From Sphaerulina vaccinii (Eukaryota > Ascomycota > Dothideomycetes > Mycosphaerellales > Mycosphaerellaceae), in the NCBI GenBank assembly GCA_022570795.1, contig JAKUDP010000010.1, positions 372,001 through 436,000 on the forward strand: 64,000 nucleotides of DNA, in the 5' to 3' direction. Under the pieces are notes generated by a model. It was not told where the DNA came from and did not search any database. It was given only the letters and a program-made list of their open reading frames with translations. Shown in pieces: positions 44,328 through 55,006 of the stretch. The translations under genes were made by a program, and so were the position numbers. The stretch's first letter is position 1, and every line of letters starts with the position of its first letter.

Positions 44328-44817
44328 AAGGTCTTCCTCTGCACATGGCCTCAAGCTCTATGCTGTCTAGCCGTGATTCGAATGATCATGCGGCGACGAA
44401 GTATAACGGAGAAAGCGTGGCAGCGGTACTACACACACCACAGGGTGAGAACGGAGTTAGGATGTTTGACAGGCTGTTTTGTTCGAGATACCCCATTTGC
44501 TTAGCTATGCATTATGATACCACTTTGCTTCTGAAAGTTTTCCGTTCTTGGTCGTGCACTTCACTGCCACATGTGCTATTGATGCGTGATATTCGAAATG
44601 GGGAAGCATGGGGATTCCCATCACTATGCAGTTCAACAATCTCCAAGCATTGGCGGCGCCGGCGAACCCGAGTAACGCCGTTTATTTGGTACGGAGAGGT
44701 GATGCATTGCTTTCTTCAACGTGCTGTCGAATTGCGCTTCCTGTCTCTATATGGACTACAGTATATGAATCATGATTCTGGGTATCATTCACTCTCTACT
44801 CCTCGCTTCAGATATGA
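44328..44817. other. Convergent spacer, no gene seen
   Basis: About 490 bp between the 3' ends of the TFIIIA-like gene and EFR3. Nothing recognised. Confidence 0.45.
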
Positions 44818-47121
44818 TCAATAAGGCGGTGCAGCCATAAGCGGCACTCTCCCCTTCTTACTCTCATCAACCTGTATACCAGCCAGTAACTTCTGAAGAT
44901 CAACCTGTTCCCCATCCGCAACTTCCACAGCAAGTTCCACCTGTCTTTTCCCATCCATAATCTCCTCCAGATCGCTCGCCCGGATTCTAGGCTTGATCGA
45001 GCCATTGCCTTCGCCTGGAAGACCATTGCTGCTAATATTACCAGAGCTCAACCTTCTCTCGCCGCCAAAGTTAGGGAGCATCAAGAGTTGAGGATGGCTC
45101 TGGTGACTTTGTCCAATACTGCCTCGCAGAGATGCGGCTTTCTCCTTTTGTACAAATTTGCCAAAGCAATCTTCTGCTTCGAAATCGAGGATGTTGGCAT
45201 CTTTCTCGTCTGACTCGTATTGTGCCCAAGTTGTTACTGCGTCTTTGTAGGCTGTGCGAACGTCTTCGGATCCGAGACGCGCAAGCCATTGTGTTCCATC
45301 CCACACGCCGACCGGGACACGGTTTCGATTGATGACTACGTTTGTATGCGCTTGTTTCTTAGTGGACTGCGCTGTTTCGAGGATGCTTTTGATGATTTCG
45401 AAAGCGCACTTCCTGGCTTCGTCGGTCGTGAAGTAGCCACTTCGTAGACTATTACTTCTTTCGCTCGTCTCCTTGTCGTGTTCCGACTTGTCATCGAGGA
45501 CAGCTTCTTTTGCGGCGGTCGTCGGTCCAGCAGTACTCGGGCGATTCGGAGATGCAGTATTAGTGGACACCTTCACACCCCGCGAAGTACCGAGACGTTG
45601 CTTGGGCGTCGTGCCTTCGGTAGCTCGTGTGTTCGACCGTGATCTGCTTTCTCCAAAGATGTTACTTTTGAAGTCTGCAGCCGAAGGATATGCTTTCACT
45701 CGGACAAGTAGGGCAGCGATCATATCGGTAACTTGGTCCGAATAGTAAACATGTCCTGCCAAGCAAGCAATGCTCAACTTCAATGTCTCCACAGTAGACG
45801 TGGCTGCACTCTGTCCACTGGCTCCACCTGACGAGGACTCCCGGCTCAGAAGACCGTTCCCCGGCCGCGCGCAGTATGTGACCGCTTTAATTGTCGTAGT
45901 CATCAAACCAATTAGCACATCCATCACTGACAGACCAATGAGGTTCAGATCAGAACGAACTACTCCATGAATCATCTTGGCATAAGTCTCGTGTAGTCGG
46001 AAGTCTGCGCCATCTACCGGTAGTCTCCTCAGTGTCTCCACGGCGGTGAATAGTATGACAAAACGATCCTGCACAGGCGTCCAGGAAGTGATGAGGCGAA
46101 ACAGCTGGCTTGCCCATTCGTTCACGCTGCGACCTTGCTCTCCAGCAATGTAGCGCATGAAGGAGAAAGTAGCTTCTCGTGTTTGACCTCGATTCTGCGT
46201 GTCGAAGATAGCCTTGACGCAATCGATAGCAAGAAGTCCAACTTCCTCCTCTTCTATCCGATCCGCGTCTTGTGCTGTCCCCTCTGCAGTGCGTGGATCT
46301 GGTTCCTGCTCCTCCTGGTAGGAGGAAAGTGTTCTGTTGTGTGTAATGCTCTGTCTCCGGTTCAATGTCTTACTATCTCTGCCCTCTTTCTCTTCCGCAT
46401 CTCTATTCATTCCTTGCAAGTAATCGACATAATCATGTTTACCCGAGTTGCGCAGGTTCGTCAATACAGCCGCGAACGAATTGTCAAATTCGCGATTCCA
46501 GTTCCGTTCGAGCTGTTCATTGGGCGCAAATATGCTCGTGATGGCGGCCACTCCAGCTTTCCGCAACCTCAGACCATCGTGATTTGCGACAGGCTGCGTT
46601 GACTTGCCCAGTTTCTTCGTGTTATTCCTCGCCAGCGATCCGTACAATCGCACCACCTGCGTATACAATTCTCGGTACTCGTGATCGGCGGCAAGACTGG
46701 CGGCGTCTTGATGTTGGCACAGAACATTCCACGTGGCCAGAGTGGCTTCGATCAAGCTGATGTCGGTTGAGTTGGTCACGATCTCGCGAATAATGCGCAG
46801 GACTGCGGGAGCAATCAGGGCGAAGCCTGAAGCGCGGTTGATAGTGTTGTGCTCGAGGATGGCGGTCAATATCTGCAGCGTGATCTGAACGCGCGCGCTC
46901 TGGCTATGTGAGACATCGTAGGCTGTCTTGCTCTCGAGGTAGCTGCCGACCTTGGGCAGTTTGTGCTGGCGCGTGCTCGCATAATATAGCAGATATGCCA
47001 GTTCCGAGTTGTTGGGCTTGACATCTGCCGCTGCATTCTTGGGCAGTCGCGGATAGCACTTCAATACCAGATTCTGATGTTTCGGTCTGAGTCGTTCAGG
47101 CCGACCCGGTACCTGTGGCAT
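44818..47121 (-). CDS. EFR3: Efr3, plasma-membrane scaffold for PI4-kinase
   Basis: A single exon of 767 residues. The N-terminal block RPKHQNLVLKCYPRLPK and NNSELAYLLYYASTRQHKL, followed by LPKVGSYLESK, is the conserved start of fungal Efr3. The rest is alpha-solenoid with repeated short helices, and a Ser-rich insertion (about residues 490-560). Efr3 sits on the inner face of the plasma membrane, attached through a basic patch and, in animals, palmitoylated Cys residues near the N-terminus, and with Ypp1 anchors the PI4-kinase Stt4 to make PtdIns4P. It is shorter than the 900-1000 residues of some Aspergillus relatives, chiefly at the C-terminus. The reading frame is intact. Confidence 0.88.
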   Translation of the reverse strand: MPQVPGRPERLRPKHQNLVLKCYPRLPKNAAADVKPNNSELAYLLYYASTRQHKLPKVGSYLESKTAYDVSHSQSARVQITLQILTAILEHNTINRASGFALIAPAVLRIIREIVTNSTDISLIEATLATWNVLCQHQDAASLAADHEYRELYTQVVRLYGSLARNNTKKLGKSTQPVANHDGLRLRKAGVAAITSIFAPNEQLERNWNREFDNSFAAVLTNLRNSGKHDYVDYLQGMNRDAEEKEGRDSKTLNRRQSITHNRTLSSYQEEQEPDPRTAEGTAQDADRIEEEEVGLLAIDCVKAIFDTQNRGQTREATFSFMRYIAGEQGRSVNEWASQLFRLITSWTPVQDRFVILFTAVETLRRLPVDGADFRLHETYAKMIHGVVRSDLNLIGLSVMDVLIGLMTTTIKAVTYCARPGNGLLSRESSSGGASGQSAATSTVETLKLSIACLAGHVYYSDQVTDMIAALLVRVKAYPSAADFKSNIFGESRSRSNTRATEGTTPKQRLGTSRGVKVSTNTASPNRPSTAGPTTAAKEAVLDDKSEHDKETSERSNSLRSGYFTTDEARKCAFEIIKSILETAQSTKKQAHTNVVINRNRVPVGVWDGTQWLARLGSEDVRTAYKDAVTTWAQYESDEKDANILDFEAEDCFGKFVQKEKAASLRGSIGQSHQSHPQLLMLPNFGGERRLSSGNISSNGLPGEGNGSIKPRIRASDLEEIMDGKRQVELAVEVADGEQVDLQKLLAGIQVDESKKGRVPLMAAPPY

Positions 47122-48201
47122 CTTTTGTGCTGTGCAATGCTCGATGCGCCACCTCCGACCTGTAGTGATGGCGCCTGCTGTTCAGTAGTATGTTATCCCT
47201 TCGGTAGTCAATGCTATGTTATGCGAAGCTGGAATGGGCGGAGAATTGTGTTTGATAAAGGAGACGTAACAAATCTTGGAGAGCTCGCGTCTGTCAGCGG
47301 CGATCCCGTCGAAGCCAATCCTTCGGCCAGCCACGTCATGCAAGTCATGTTCTTTCGTTCCTTCACTCAACACCAACAGAACTACCACGCCGTCCATTTC
47401 GCGTTGCCAGTGTTTTCACTGAGGTCGAGTGGCAGGAGAGCGCAGAGCGGCATGCTGTGAGTGAGTTTGCAAGCACTTGAACTGATCATGCGGTTGGGCG
47501 ACTCAAATGACCTCCACCTCGGAGCGAGCCACACCATACACATGACCTGCATCAGAAGGCTGCATGTTTTCCTCAGGCTCTAACTCATCAACAATCCTCG
47601 CTCTTCCGTGAGGGAAAGATTGGAAAAACGCCGGCCTGAGATATGCCAGCGCAATGGGGTGCGTGAAGAAGAGAAAGAGTGTGTGCCGGCTTAACTTTCA
47701 TCCAATTGCGACATCATGCATTTACTGGTGTGTCACAAATCACCACTCTTTTGACTCTAGTGCTTCTTCCTGGCCTTGCAAGACCTATCCATAGGCTGCT
47801 ATCATCCGATACCATCAATGCGGCCAATCTAGCAAACCATCTTGATGGATGCTACCTTGATTCAGCAGCCAATGCTGCTTAGTACCATTCGATTGCAGGC
47901 GGCAGAACTATCGTCCAAGAGCCCTTGTTTCAGGCTTCCAGCAGGAATAGGCGGTGTATGTACGAGAATCCTCCGGTCTATTGCCCAGAATTCATACGGC
48001 AGTGCGAGCTGTGGTAAGGAGATAGGCATCATCAATGTGACCTTGATCGAACTCTCAGAGGCGGAAGTCCAGTCAAAACAGACCCTGTATACGCCGTGGA
48101 TGTCAAACAGCAGGCCTCAGCGTTGGTCCCTGGCACCGGTCGTCTCCACTTCCATGCCTTGCAGTAGTTTGGGCTGCTGCACCGGTCCGGAGACGCTATC
48201 G
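47122..48201. other. Intergenic, no gene seen
   Basis: About 1.08 kb upstream of EFR3 and downstream of the orphan gene. Frames of 60-140 codons exist on both strands with no motif. No repeat was noticed. Confidence 0.45.
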
Positions 48202-49009
48202 CTATGGATGCATCGTCCACATGTTGCGCACAGGGTCCCAGTATGCATTGCGTTTAGTGGATGATCGAGAAGCTGTTGCAAGGTTATCAGTATACGAGCT
48301 TGGAGCACGCGCAGATCGTGACATACCACTGCTACCCTCTGCTCTATGGTCTGGGCTAGCGCTGCACTCGTCATCCTCACCCCAGTGGTCTCCTCCTTGG
48401 GCAGACACTCCTCGATTTCTGTTGTTGCGCTGATCGCGATAGCGGAAGGCGTGCCAAAGCATCCATCGTATGATCCAGTTCTCCTCCTACGATACGTTAG
48501 TAATGGCTCGATCATCATGTCTCATCACCTTTCTGCAGATATGTTGTGCCTGTGAGAACTCACCTCTACCCCGTCAGTATCTCGACCACGATCGTAGACT
48601 GCTCGGCTGGAGGGGCTTGCCCTTTGATAGATGCGCAATATCTCGGCGTGTGTAGAAGTCTCGTTGATAGGGTGGTTCGCGGTCTCTCTCGAGATGAGGT
48701 GCTTCCTGCCTTCGACTGCCTCTCGCTAGTGTCCAGTGTTAGCTCAGGACGATATGGACTTCAAGGTGGAAGATGTCTACCTTCATGATCGCATAGAGCT
48801 CTTTGTCCTCCCTCTTGTCCTCGCGAAGACCAAGCCGTTCGAAAAATCTAAAGTTTGCCAGGTGATCAGATTGATTCATGGCTAAGCAGTGTCCGCTTTG
48901 ACAGACTCGTCACCCTAGCCTACAAAAGCTAGAGTAAGACATTGAGTTGCTTAACTCACCTCGTCTTCGACTCGCTCTGTGCCAGAGCTGGGACAAGTGC
49001 GGGAGCCAT
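48202..49009 (-). CDS. Four-exon orphan gene, small basic protein of unknown function
   Basis: No long ORF covers this gene; it appears only after splicing. Exons 48960-49009, 48781-48847, 48564-48725 and 48202-48486 join through introns 48848-48959, 48726-48780 and 48487-48563, each with GTGAGT/GTAGAC donors and TAG acceptors, and every phase agrees, giving 187 residues. It starts MAPALVPALAQSESKTRFF and has two charged helical blocks (ERLGLREDKREDKELYAIMK; EAVEGRKHLISRET) and an aromatic block EENWIIRWMLWHAFRYRD. A further 54-bp in-frame intron is possible at 48273-48326. There is no signal peptide or membrane helix. I know no named family, although the aromatic block looks conserved in character. 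Confidence 0.7.
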
Positions 49010-49534
49010 GGTGGCAATGCGATATCAGGTACCATAGGTCCTTAGAGCATAATATACGAATTCCTCGTTATTTTCGCGCGTACATCGAAGTCGTATCCGC
49101 GATGCATGTGAACTACGCCAACTGGACGATCGTCATGGCGAAGGTAAGATCTAGACTACGCCGACAACCCAACTATGCGCAGGGTCGCGTGCGTCTCGGT
49201 AGCTATACTCCATTTTCTTCACACAAGCGGCGCCTTGTCCGGATAGCAAGGTTTGATGCTGGGTGAAGAAAGACCCTCTGGTTTCAGCAGACAGAAATCG
49301 TCGATCCCAAGGAAGCAATTGCTGGTCTGCAAATAGCATATGCCTTTGATTGATACTCGAAACCAGATCCGCATTCCTGGCGCGTTGTGTTAGCGACCAA
49401 TGTCTGCACGAGTGACATTGTGTTGAGATAGTGGCCGATGGACTTCCAAGACGAACTTGAACAGTGACGTCGGGGTCTCTCATACGCAAGCTCGCAGATA
49501 TGAGCAATCAATACTGCCAGGTCCAGGATCGGAG

Positions 49535-49560
49535 CGCACTGCGTCCCGGAGCGCAGTGCG
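49535..49560. repeat. Short perfect inverted repeat (9-bp arms)
   Basis: CGCACTGCG at 49535-49543 pairs with CGCAGTGCG at 49552-49560 around an 8-base loop. It could form a hairpin; role unknown. Confidence 0.6.
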
Positions 49561-49651
49561 AGCCATCCGCCCACAGCGCCCTGGTGACCATCACATTTGA
49601 GCCGCTCCCCGTTGCACAACAGGGGCATCAGACGACTTGCAACCCAAAGCT

Positions 49652-49906
49652 ATCCCCTCTACCGGTGTGGTGCTCGGTATGGTGCTCGCACAAACTAAGC
49701 CCTAATACTGAAACTTATGTTCTCTAGGTTAGAATAATCGATCTCGTTGCTATAAAGTAGAAGACAGGATACTCCGGACAGGTCTCTATACACCGCGCAA
49801 TGTTTCTAGTCGGGACGTAGCCAGGAAAGCACCTCGCCGTCGCTGTTGCAATATACATGCGCACAGACCGGAAGCTCTGTCCGAGCACCACACCGGTAGA
49901 GGGGAT
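49652..49906. mobile_element. 255-bp MITE-like element with 26-bp perfect inverted ends
   Basis: The segment 49652-49677 (starts ATCCCCTCTACC, ends GTGCTCGG) recurs exactly inverted at 49881-49906. The interior has no ORF. A clear target duplication is not visible (at most CT on both sides), so family assignment is open. The ends are unrelated to those of the element at 1018-1348. Confidence 0.7.
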
Positions 49907-51304
49907 CTGGAGACCCGTTGCGTCATTCAGCGGCGCCAGACCCTTGTATGGTAGGATGTAGCACTTCGAGCCGCTCACCGCACGTTCGCAGGGATGGCTC
50001 AGGAAAGCTGTGGGCGCTCGCTGTGACTACTGAGAACCAGCTACGTCAACTAAGTGTTAGGCGAGCACAGGTCAATGGTCAGGACTCTTCCACATCATCA
50101 TATGCAGCAGCTCCTGCAATCGTGTACGTTGTACCATAACGCTGGAGCCTTCTCTGAAACATAACGCAGTCGTCTGATGCGGTGAGGTGAAGAAAGCTCG
50201 ATTTGACGAAGAGAAGTTGATGATTGTCCTTCACAGATGGAAGTTGTTGTCGATCGCATCGAGCAAGAAGCCTCCGCCAAGGAAAATTATCGACAACCAC
50301 TAACCGCCAACAACTTCACATCTTCTCATCTGTCACCTACCTTCATGGCACACCGCATCACTGCATTTTGCATGATATGTCGAAGCAATTTACACTCTCC
50401 TATGAACAAGGCCAGCCTCCATGCCTCTGGATCGCGAACACTGGAATCTCACAAGTCACCAACGACACATTCAAGTACGATATGCCCATAGCTGTCTGCT
50501 TGCTTGGGTTGTACCGTACAGCGACGTACACAGCCGGGTGGCTCATTCTGTGCGACGAGTGGCGCGAGTCCATCACTCGAGCTCAAGCACTCTCGCTTGC
50601 AGGCGCAAGTTGTCCTTTCCACCGCTCGGGATGTATTGCAGGAGCCTGACGCCCTGTGGAGGGATTCTTACGAGCCGAGACGTTGATGCGCATTCATTCA
50701 GCCAACAACTCACGACCTTCAGCGCCAGGAGGCTGTGGCCTTGATCAGCATTGTGATGCTCTTAGGCTAGATTTGACGCGTCCTGCTGGCCTTATCTTCA
50801 CCGCACGCAATGTGGACCACTGGCGATGGAATATGCTTGACGAAATTGTGTATATCGTCCAGCAGCCCTGGAAACCAACACTACGTATCGTGCAAGCACG
50901 ACGCAGCATGTCTGTGATATTATTAATCATTAAACAGATTGTGTTCATAAACCGCTTAGAGGCAGAGCATATGTACGAATAGACTCGGCAGTTCTCCACT
51001 TTGCAACTGCCGAAGCTCGAAACGCCTGGGCATCTTACAGCACAATCTTGTGGAGCATGTGAGCATTCGACACTTCGGCACTTCACAATCGCACAAACAA
51101 GTGCATCGACGCACCTAGAGGCGCCTCAATGTCAACGCATTCGCGATCGCACGGCACTGCAACCAGGATAGCGTGGTGATGCATCGGACTTGGCGAATCC
51201 TTTCTTTGGCTTCCTGTAACATCTGCCGCTGATTGCACGCCACGCTTCCGTCGTAGCCATAGACTGCTCATAGCGGAAACCGATGCTCCTTGTCCGACGA
51301 CATG

Positions 51305-51310
51305 TATAAA
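51305..51310 (+). promoter_or_regulatory. TATA box of the P450 gene
   Basis: TATAAA lies 51 bp upstream of the start codon at 51361, so transcription probably starts with a very short leader. Few genes in this window have such a clear TATA box, suggesting inducible expression. Confidence 0.6.
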
Positions 51311-51360
51311 GGTAGGTCACATTCGTATCGTCGGGGCTGCAACTTATCGGCACATTCAAC

Positions 51361-52991
51361 ATGCTCGCACACGAGGTAGTTCGACTCATCTCGACACACT
51401 GGCTTCTGGTACTACTATCTGCAGCTATAGTCTACCTCCTTCGGAACAAGTACTATAATGGACTGAGCAAGTACCCTGGTCCTTGGCTCGCAGCCTATAC
51501 CAATTGGTGGCGATACCTCGATGTTCGAGCCTGCCATGCCGAGAAGACTCATATCGAGCTCCACCGGAAACATGGCGATATCGTTCGATTGGGGCCCAAC
51601 GTGCTCTCCTTCGCAGACCCCCGCGCGATCAAGGCGATATATGGCCTGAACAAGGGCATGACGAAGTCAGACTTCTGTATGTACAAGTCAATCACCATTT
51701 ACTGCCACAAAGCTAATTTGGCTTGCCAGATCCTGTTCAACAAGCTGTGGCAAAGGGTGAACGACTTCAATCACTCTTCAGCACCAAGGATGAAGACTAC
51801 CATGCGAAGTACCGCCGCTGTGTCAACAACGCCTTTTCGATGTCAAGTTTGGTGGGCTATGAACCACTGGTCGATTCGACGATGAACGCCTTCATCGAAC
51901 AGACTCGCCAACGTTATGCCAATACTGGACGAAGCTGCAAATTCTCCAAATGGCTGCAATACTTTGCCTTTGATGTCGTTGGTGAGCTGACCTGGAGCAA
52001 ACGGCTTGGCTTTGTCGAACGAGATCAAGATGTCGAGGGTATAGTTGCATTTGTTGGTGCATTTCTGGCATACGCAGCACCTGTTGGTCAGATGCCTTTC
52101 CTCGATCTGCTGTGGGAGAAGAATCCCTTCAAGCTCAAGCTACAGAAGTGGGGCATTAGCAAGAAAGTCTTCGCAGTGACCAGATTTGCATTGGCTCAGG
52201 CCGCAGATCGTGTAACGGAAACGGAGAAGATCAAGGAGAACGGATTCCTGGACGAACAGTCGGGCAAGGCTGTGGATCTCCTGATGAAGTTCACTCAGGC
52301 CCAACACGATCACCCAGAGTTCATGACAGACAAACAAGTGCTCTCATCATGCACAAGCATGATCTTTGCAGGTTCAGAAACCACGGCGATCAGTTTGAGC
52401 AGCGTCTTCTACCATCTCATCAAGCATCCGCGCGTCTACAAGAAGTTGATGGACGAGCTAGATGAAGCTGCTCAGAACAGCACAATCGCAGAACGAGACT
52501 ACTCGAAAGTCAGCTGGGCAGAAGCGCAGAAGCTGCCATACCTTGATGCGGTCGTTCAAGAGTCCTTCCGTATGCATCCTGCACCAGGCCTTATCCTCGA
52601 GCGTGTGGTTCCACCACAAGGTATGGAGATATGCGGTGAGCACATCCCTGGTGGCACCATTGTTGGTTGCAATGCTTGGGTTCTTCACAGAAGACCAGAA
52701 GTCTTTGGCAAGGATGTGGACACATTCCGACCCGAACGCTGGCTCGAGGCAACGCCGGATCAGCTAAGAGAGATGAAAGCAACAATGCTACAGTTCGGCC
52801 ACGGAGCACGAACCTGTATCGGGAAGAACATCTCACTGCTCGAGATCTACAAGCTGGTACCAACATTTCTTCGAAACTTTGCAGTGGATATGGCAGAGCC
52901 TGGCGCTGAATGGAAGACGAAGAACGCGTGGTTTGTTACGCAGGACTTCGACACGAAGATTAGGCCAAGAATAATGGAGCAAAAGGCATAA
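51361..52991 (+). CDS. Cytochrome P450 monooxygenase (pisatin demethylase-like)
   Basis: Exons 51361-51676 and 51730-52991 (53-bp intron) give 525 residues. An N-terminal membrane anchor (HWLLVLLSAAIVYLL) is followed by KYPGPWLAAYTNWWRY. The I-helix motif is AGSETTA, the K-helix ESFR, the PERF-like region FRPERW and the haem loop FGHGARTCIGKN with its cysteine ligand. The layout resembles the CYP57/pisatin demethylase-type and related fungal P450s, which are ER enzymes hydroxylating or demethylating phenolics and other small molecules. The substrate is unknown, and no clustered biosynthetic enzymes are beside it, so a detoxification role is plausible but unproven. Confidence 0.93.
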
Positions 52992-53201
52992 GGTTGGTCA
53001 TGTCATATATCGTATTCACACAATGTATATACTTGGTATGCACTTCACCCTTCAGATATGCTTCATCCTGTACAAGCTATCACAAAATGAGTCTGCACTT
53101 TGACAACCCTAATCGCCAGTGGGCTGTACAAGTCCATTGAATGTCCCTGCGAATATGCAGTCCCAGCCTTGCATCGAGCCCTACGGTGCTGTCCAAGCTT
53201 C

Positions 53202-54963
53202 TCAGCTAGCGTCTGTTGCCGCCGGTAACAGTACCGGTTGTCTGCGATATCGACATTTCGAGCTCTCGCATAAGCACTTTTTATCTGAATTCTGAAGTCT
53301 GTCAGTTGTGCGGTTACGGCATGTGCATTGAGAAAGACCAACCTTCCAGTATGTATCGACAGTGATCTCGTCTCCTGCCTCCACTCCTTTGCTGACCAGA
53401 ACAATTCGCTGCTTGCCTAGCCAGATGAAACGCTCGAATTGGCTATTTGGGGCACACGAGTGGTTCACGAAACGTGTGTAGTTGCCGGACTTGCCTTGCC
53501 AGATCTGGTACACGGCGCGATCTGTTTGCCCTATCATAACATCTTTGCCTTCCACACCTGCCGAACGAATGTCAGTATGCTGCTTCAGAGCTGGTGGATG
53601 ACATCAATATACCAGAAGTGATCTCGCCTACGAACTCCCCTATGGCCGCACCCCTTTCAAAGGCACAGCATGCGAGCAGCCCATTGTTCTTGCCATTCGG
53701 GGTGCGATACACTTGCACGGGAGCTGATCTGGCTTTCGCACTCCCGTAGAAGTTTGGAAAGCATGTGCAGCTGTTCTGGCTTGGGTCATCAGACTGCTGC
53801 TCGCCACAAGTCTGGCAATGACAGACCGTAGCATCTGGTGTAGCCGCAACTGTGCGAGGGTCGTATAGGCCCCATGCATCTTCATCGATGAGCGATTCGT
53901 CCAGTTGATCGTAAGTGAAATTTTCATCCCACTGTCGATATGTCACAGGAAGTGGAATAGCTTCGTCGCCAGGACCACAGACTACCCAGTCGTGCGGGTG
54001 CCCGGTATACTTGCGTTCGATAGAGGCACCGACTATGGCCAACAGACGCCGCCAGTTAGGGTGCAGGCAGTTAGCGGCCACTTCTGTTCGATGGCGCAAG
54101 GATCTGAGAGTCTGAAAAGTCTCTTCTGCAAAGGACACTCTGTATTTGCAGAAGCGATATAGACCCATGCCGGCAAAGATCAGAGCTGCCCAGCCTCCAG
54201 CTTCCTTCATATCATGATAGCCACGCCAGATGGCCGTTTTGTTGCGCAATTCTTTCTCAGTCCAGCCGAAGTCGATACAAGCCTCCTTGAAGCATGCTTT
54301 CTTGGCCTTTTCCCTAGTCATCGTGCTTCCAAGCTCAGCACCACGGTCGTCAAATGATTGCGTCCACTGGGCTTGAACAATGACTTCTAAACTGCGACAG
54401 GTCCTGCTAACTTGACTGACCATACGTGTCAGAACGTTCATCTTTCCAAAGACGGTTCGTACAGTATCTTCGCGCTCCGATATGTCGTTCATCTCGGCAT
54501 CAAGCAATGGACGAGAGTGACCAGGTTCGATAGCCTGCCACTGTTGTATAACTTCCGTCGGGTCCATTGGAGTTCCGGCATAGATTGAGTCCCAGATACC
54601 GTTGATCAACCTGTCCAGGCTAGATGGCTGCAGATGAGGATTCTCTGGAAGTCGTTTCTTTCGTTGCGGAAACACTCTGATGTCGCTTTTCAGGCGTCTG
54701 ATCACGTTGTTTGGACTTTGTGGTCCAGAATCGCTGGTAGCATCAGATGTCCCTACGCGCAAGCCACCTGTAGCACGGCGCTTCGATGCTCTGTCCTCCA
54801 CGCCAGGGTCTCTCTGCCTGACGCTTCTACGACGCGTAGCTTGGATGGCATCTTGAACAAGGCCGTGGTCCGGGAGAGGACTCTGAACGTTGCGTGGAGT
54901 CCCGGCTGGTGTAGCAGCTTCTGTGATATCGATTGATGCGAGTCGTATCGTATGTTGCCGATC
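53202..54963 (-). CDS. SET-domain protein (histone-lysine methyltransferase-like), exons 2-4
   Basis: Exons 53613-54963, 53343-53557 and 53202-53291 are in phase; the last intron (53292-53342, 51 bp) is in frame. The C-terminal domain has SET features: VYRTPNGKNNGLLA, IGEFVGEITSG, TRFVNHSCAPN (SAM/catalytic knot) and AGDEITVD, plus a post-SET CLCESSKC. A short cysteine cluster before it (CHCQTCGEQQ...CTC) resembles a reduced pre-SET, suggesting the SUV39/H3K9 group by inference. The N-terminal 300 residues are unrecognised. There is no in-frame ATG until about 54570, although the frame reads as coding back to the transposon end at 54976, so the first exon is missing here. A candidate lies at 59523-59627, beyond the element. 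Confidence 0.82.
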
Positions 54964-54976
54964 CTGTTGGCCGCTA

Positions 54977-55006
54977 CTATGACTTGCAGAATGGCGTGCT
55001 ATAGCC
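54977..55006 (+). repeat. Left terminal inverted repeat of the 4.5-kb element
   Basis: Thirty bases ending GTGCTATAGCC, inverted at 59460-59489 with one difference (GGCGTG here, GTCGTG there). The outermost DNA on this side is not RIP-mutated. Confidence 0.88.

Larger units (their letters stand above)
49010..51360. other. 2.35-kb spacer containing an inverted-repeat element
   Basis: This region separates the orphan gene from the divergent P450 gene. Apart from the element at 49652-49906, the hairpin at 49535-49560 and the P450 promoter at its right end, I see no gene. Frames up to 141 codons on both strands are motif-free. Confidence 0.45.

Noticed and set aside
51361..52991. Secondary-metabolite gene cluster around the P450
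   Set aside because: No polyketide synthase, NRPS, terpene or similar core enzyme lies within reach; neighbours are an orphan gene and a SET gene.
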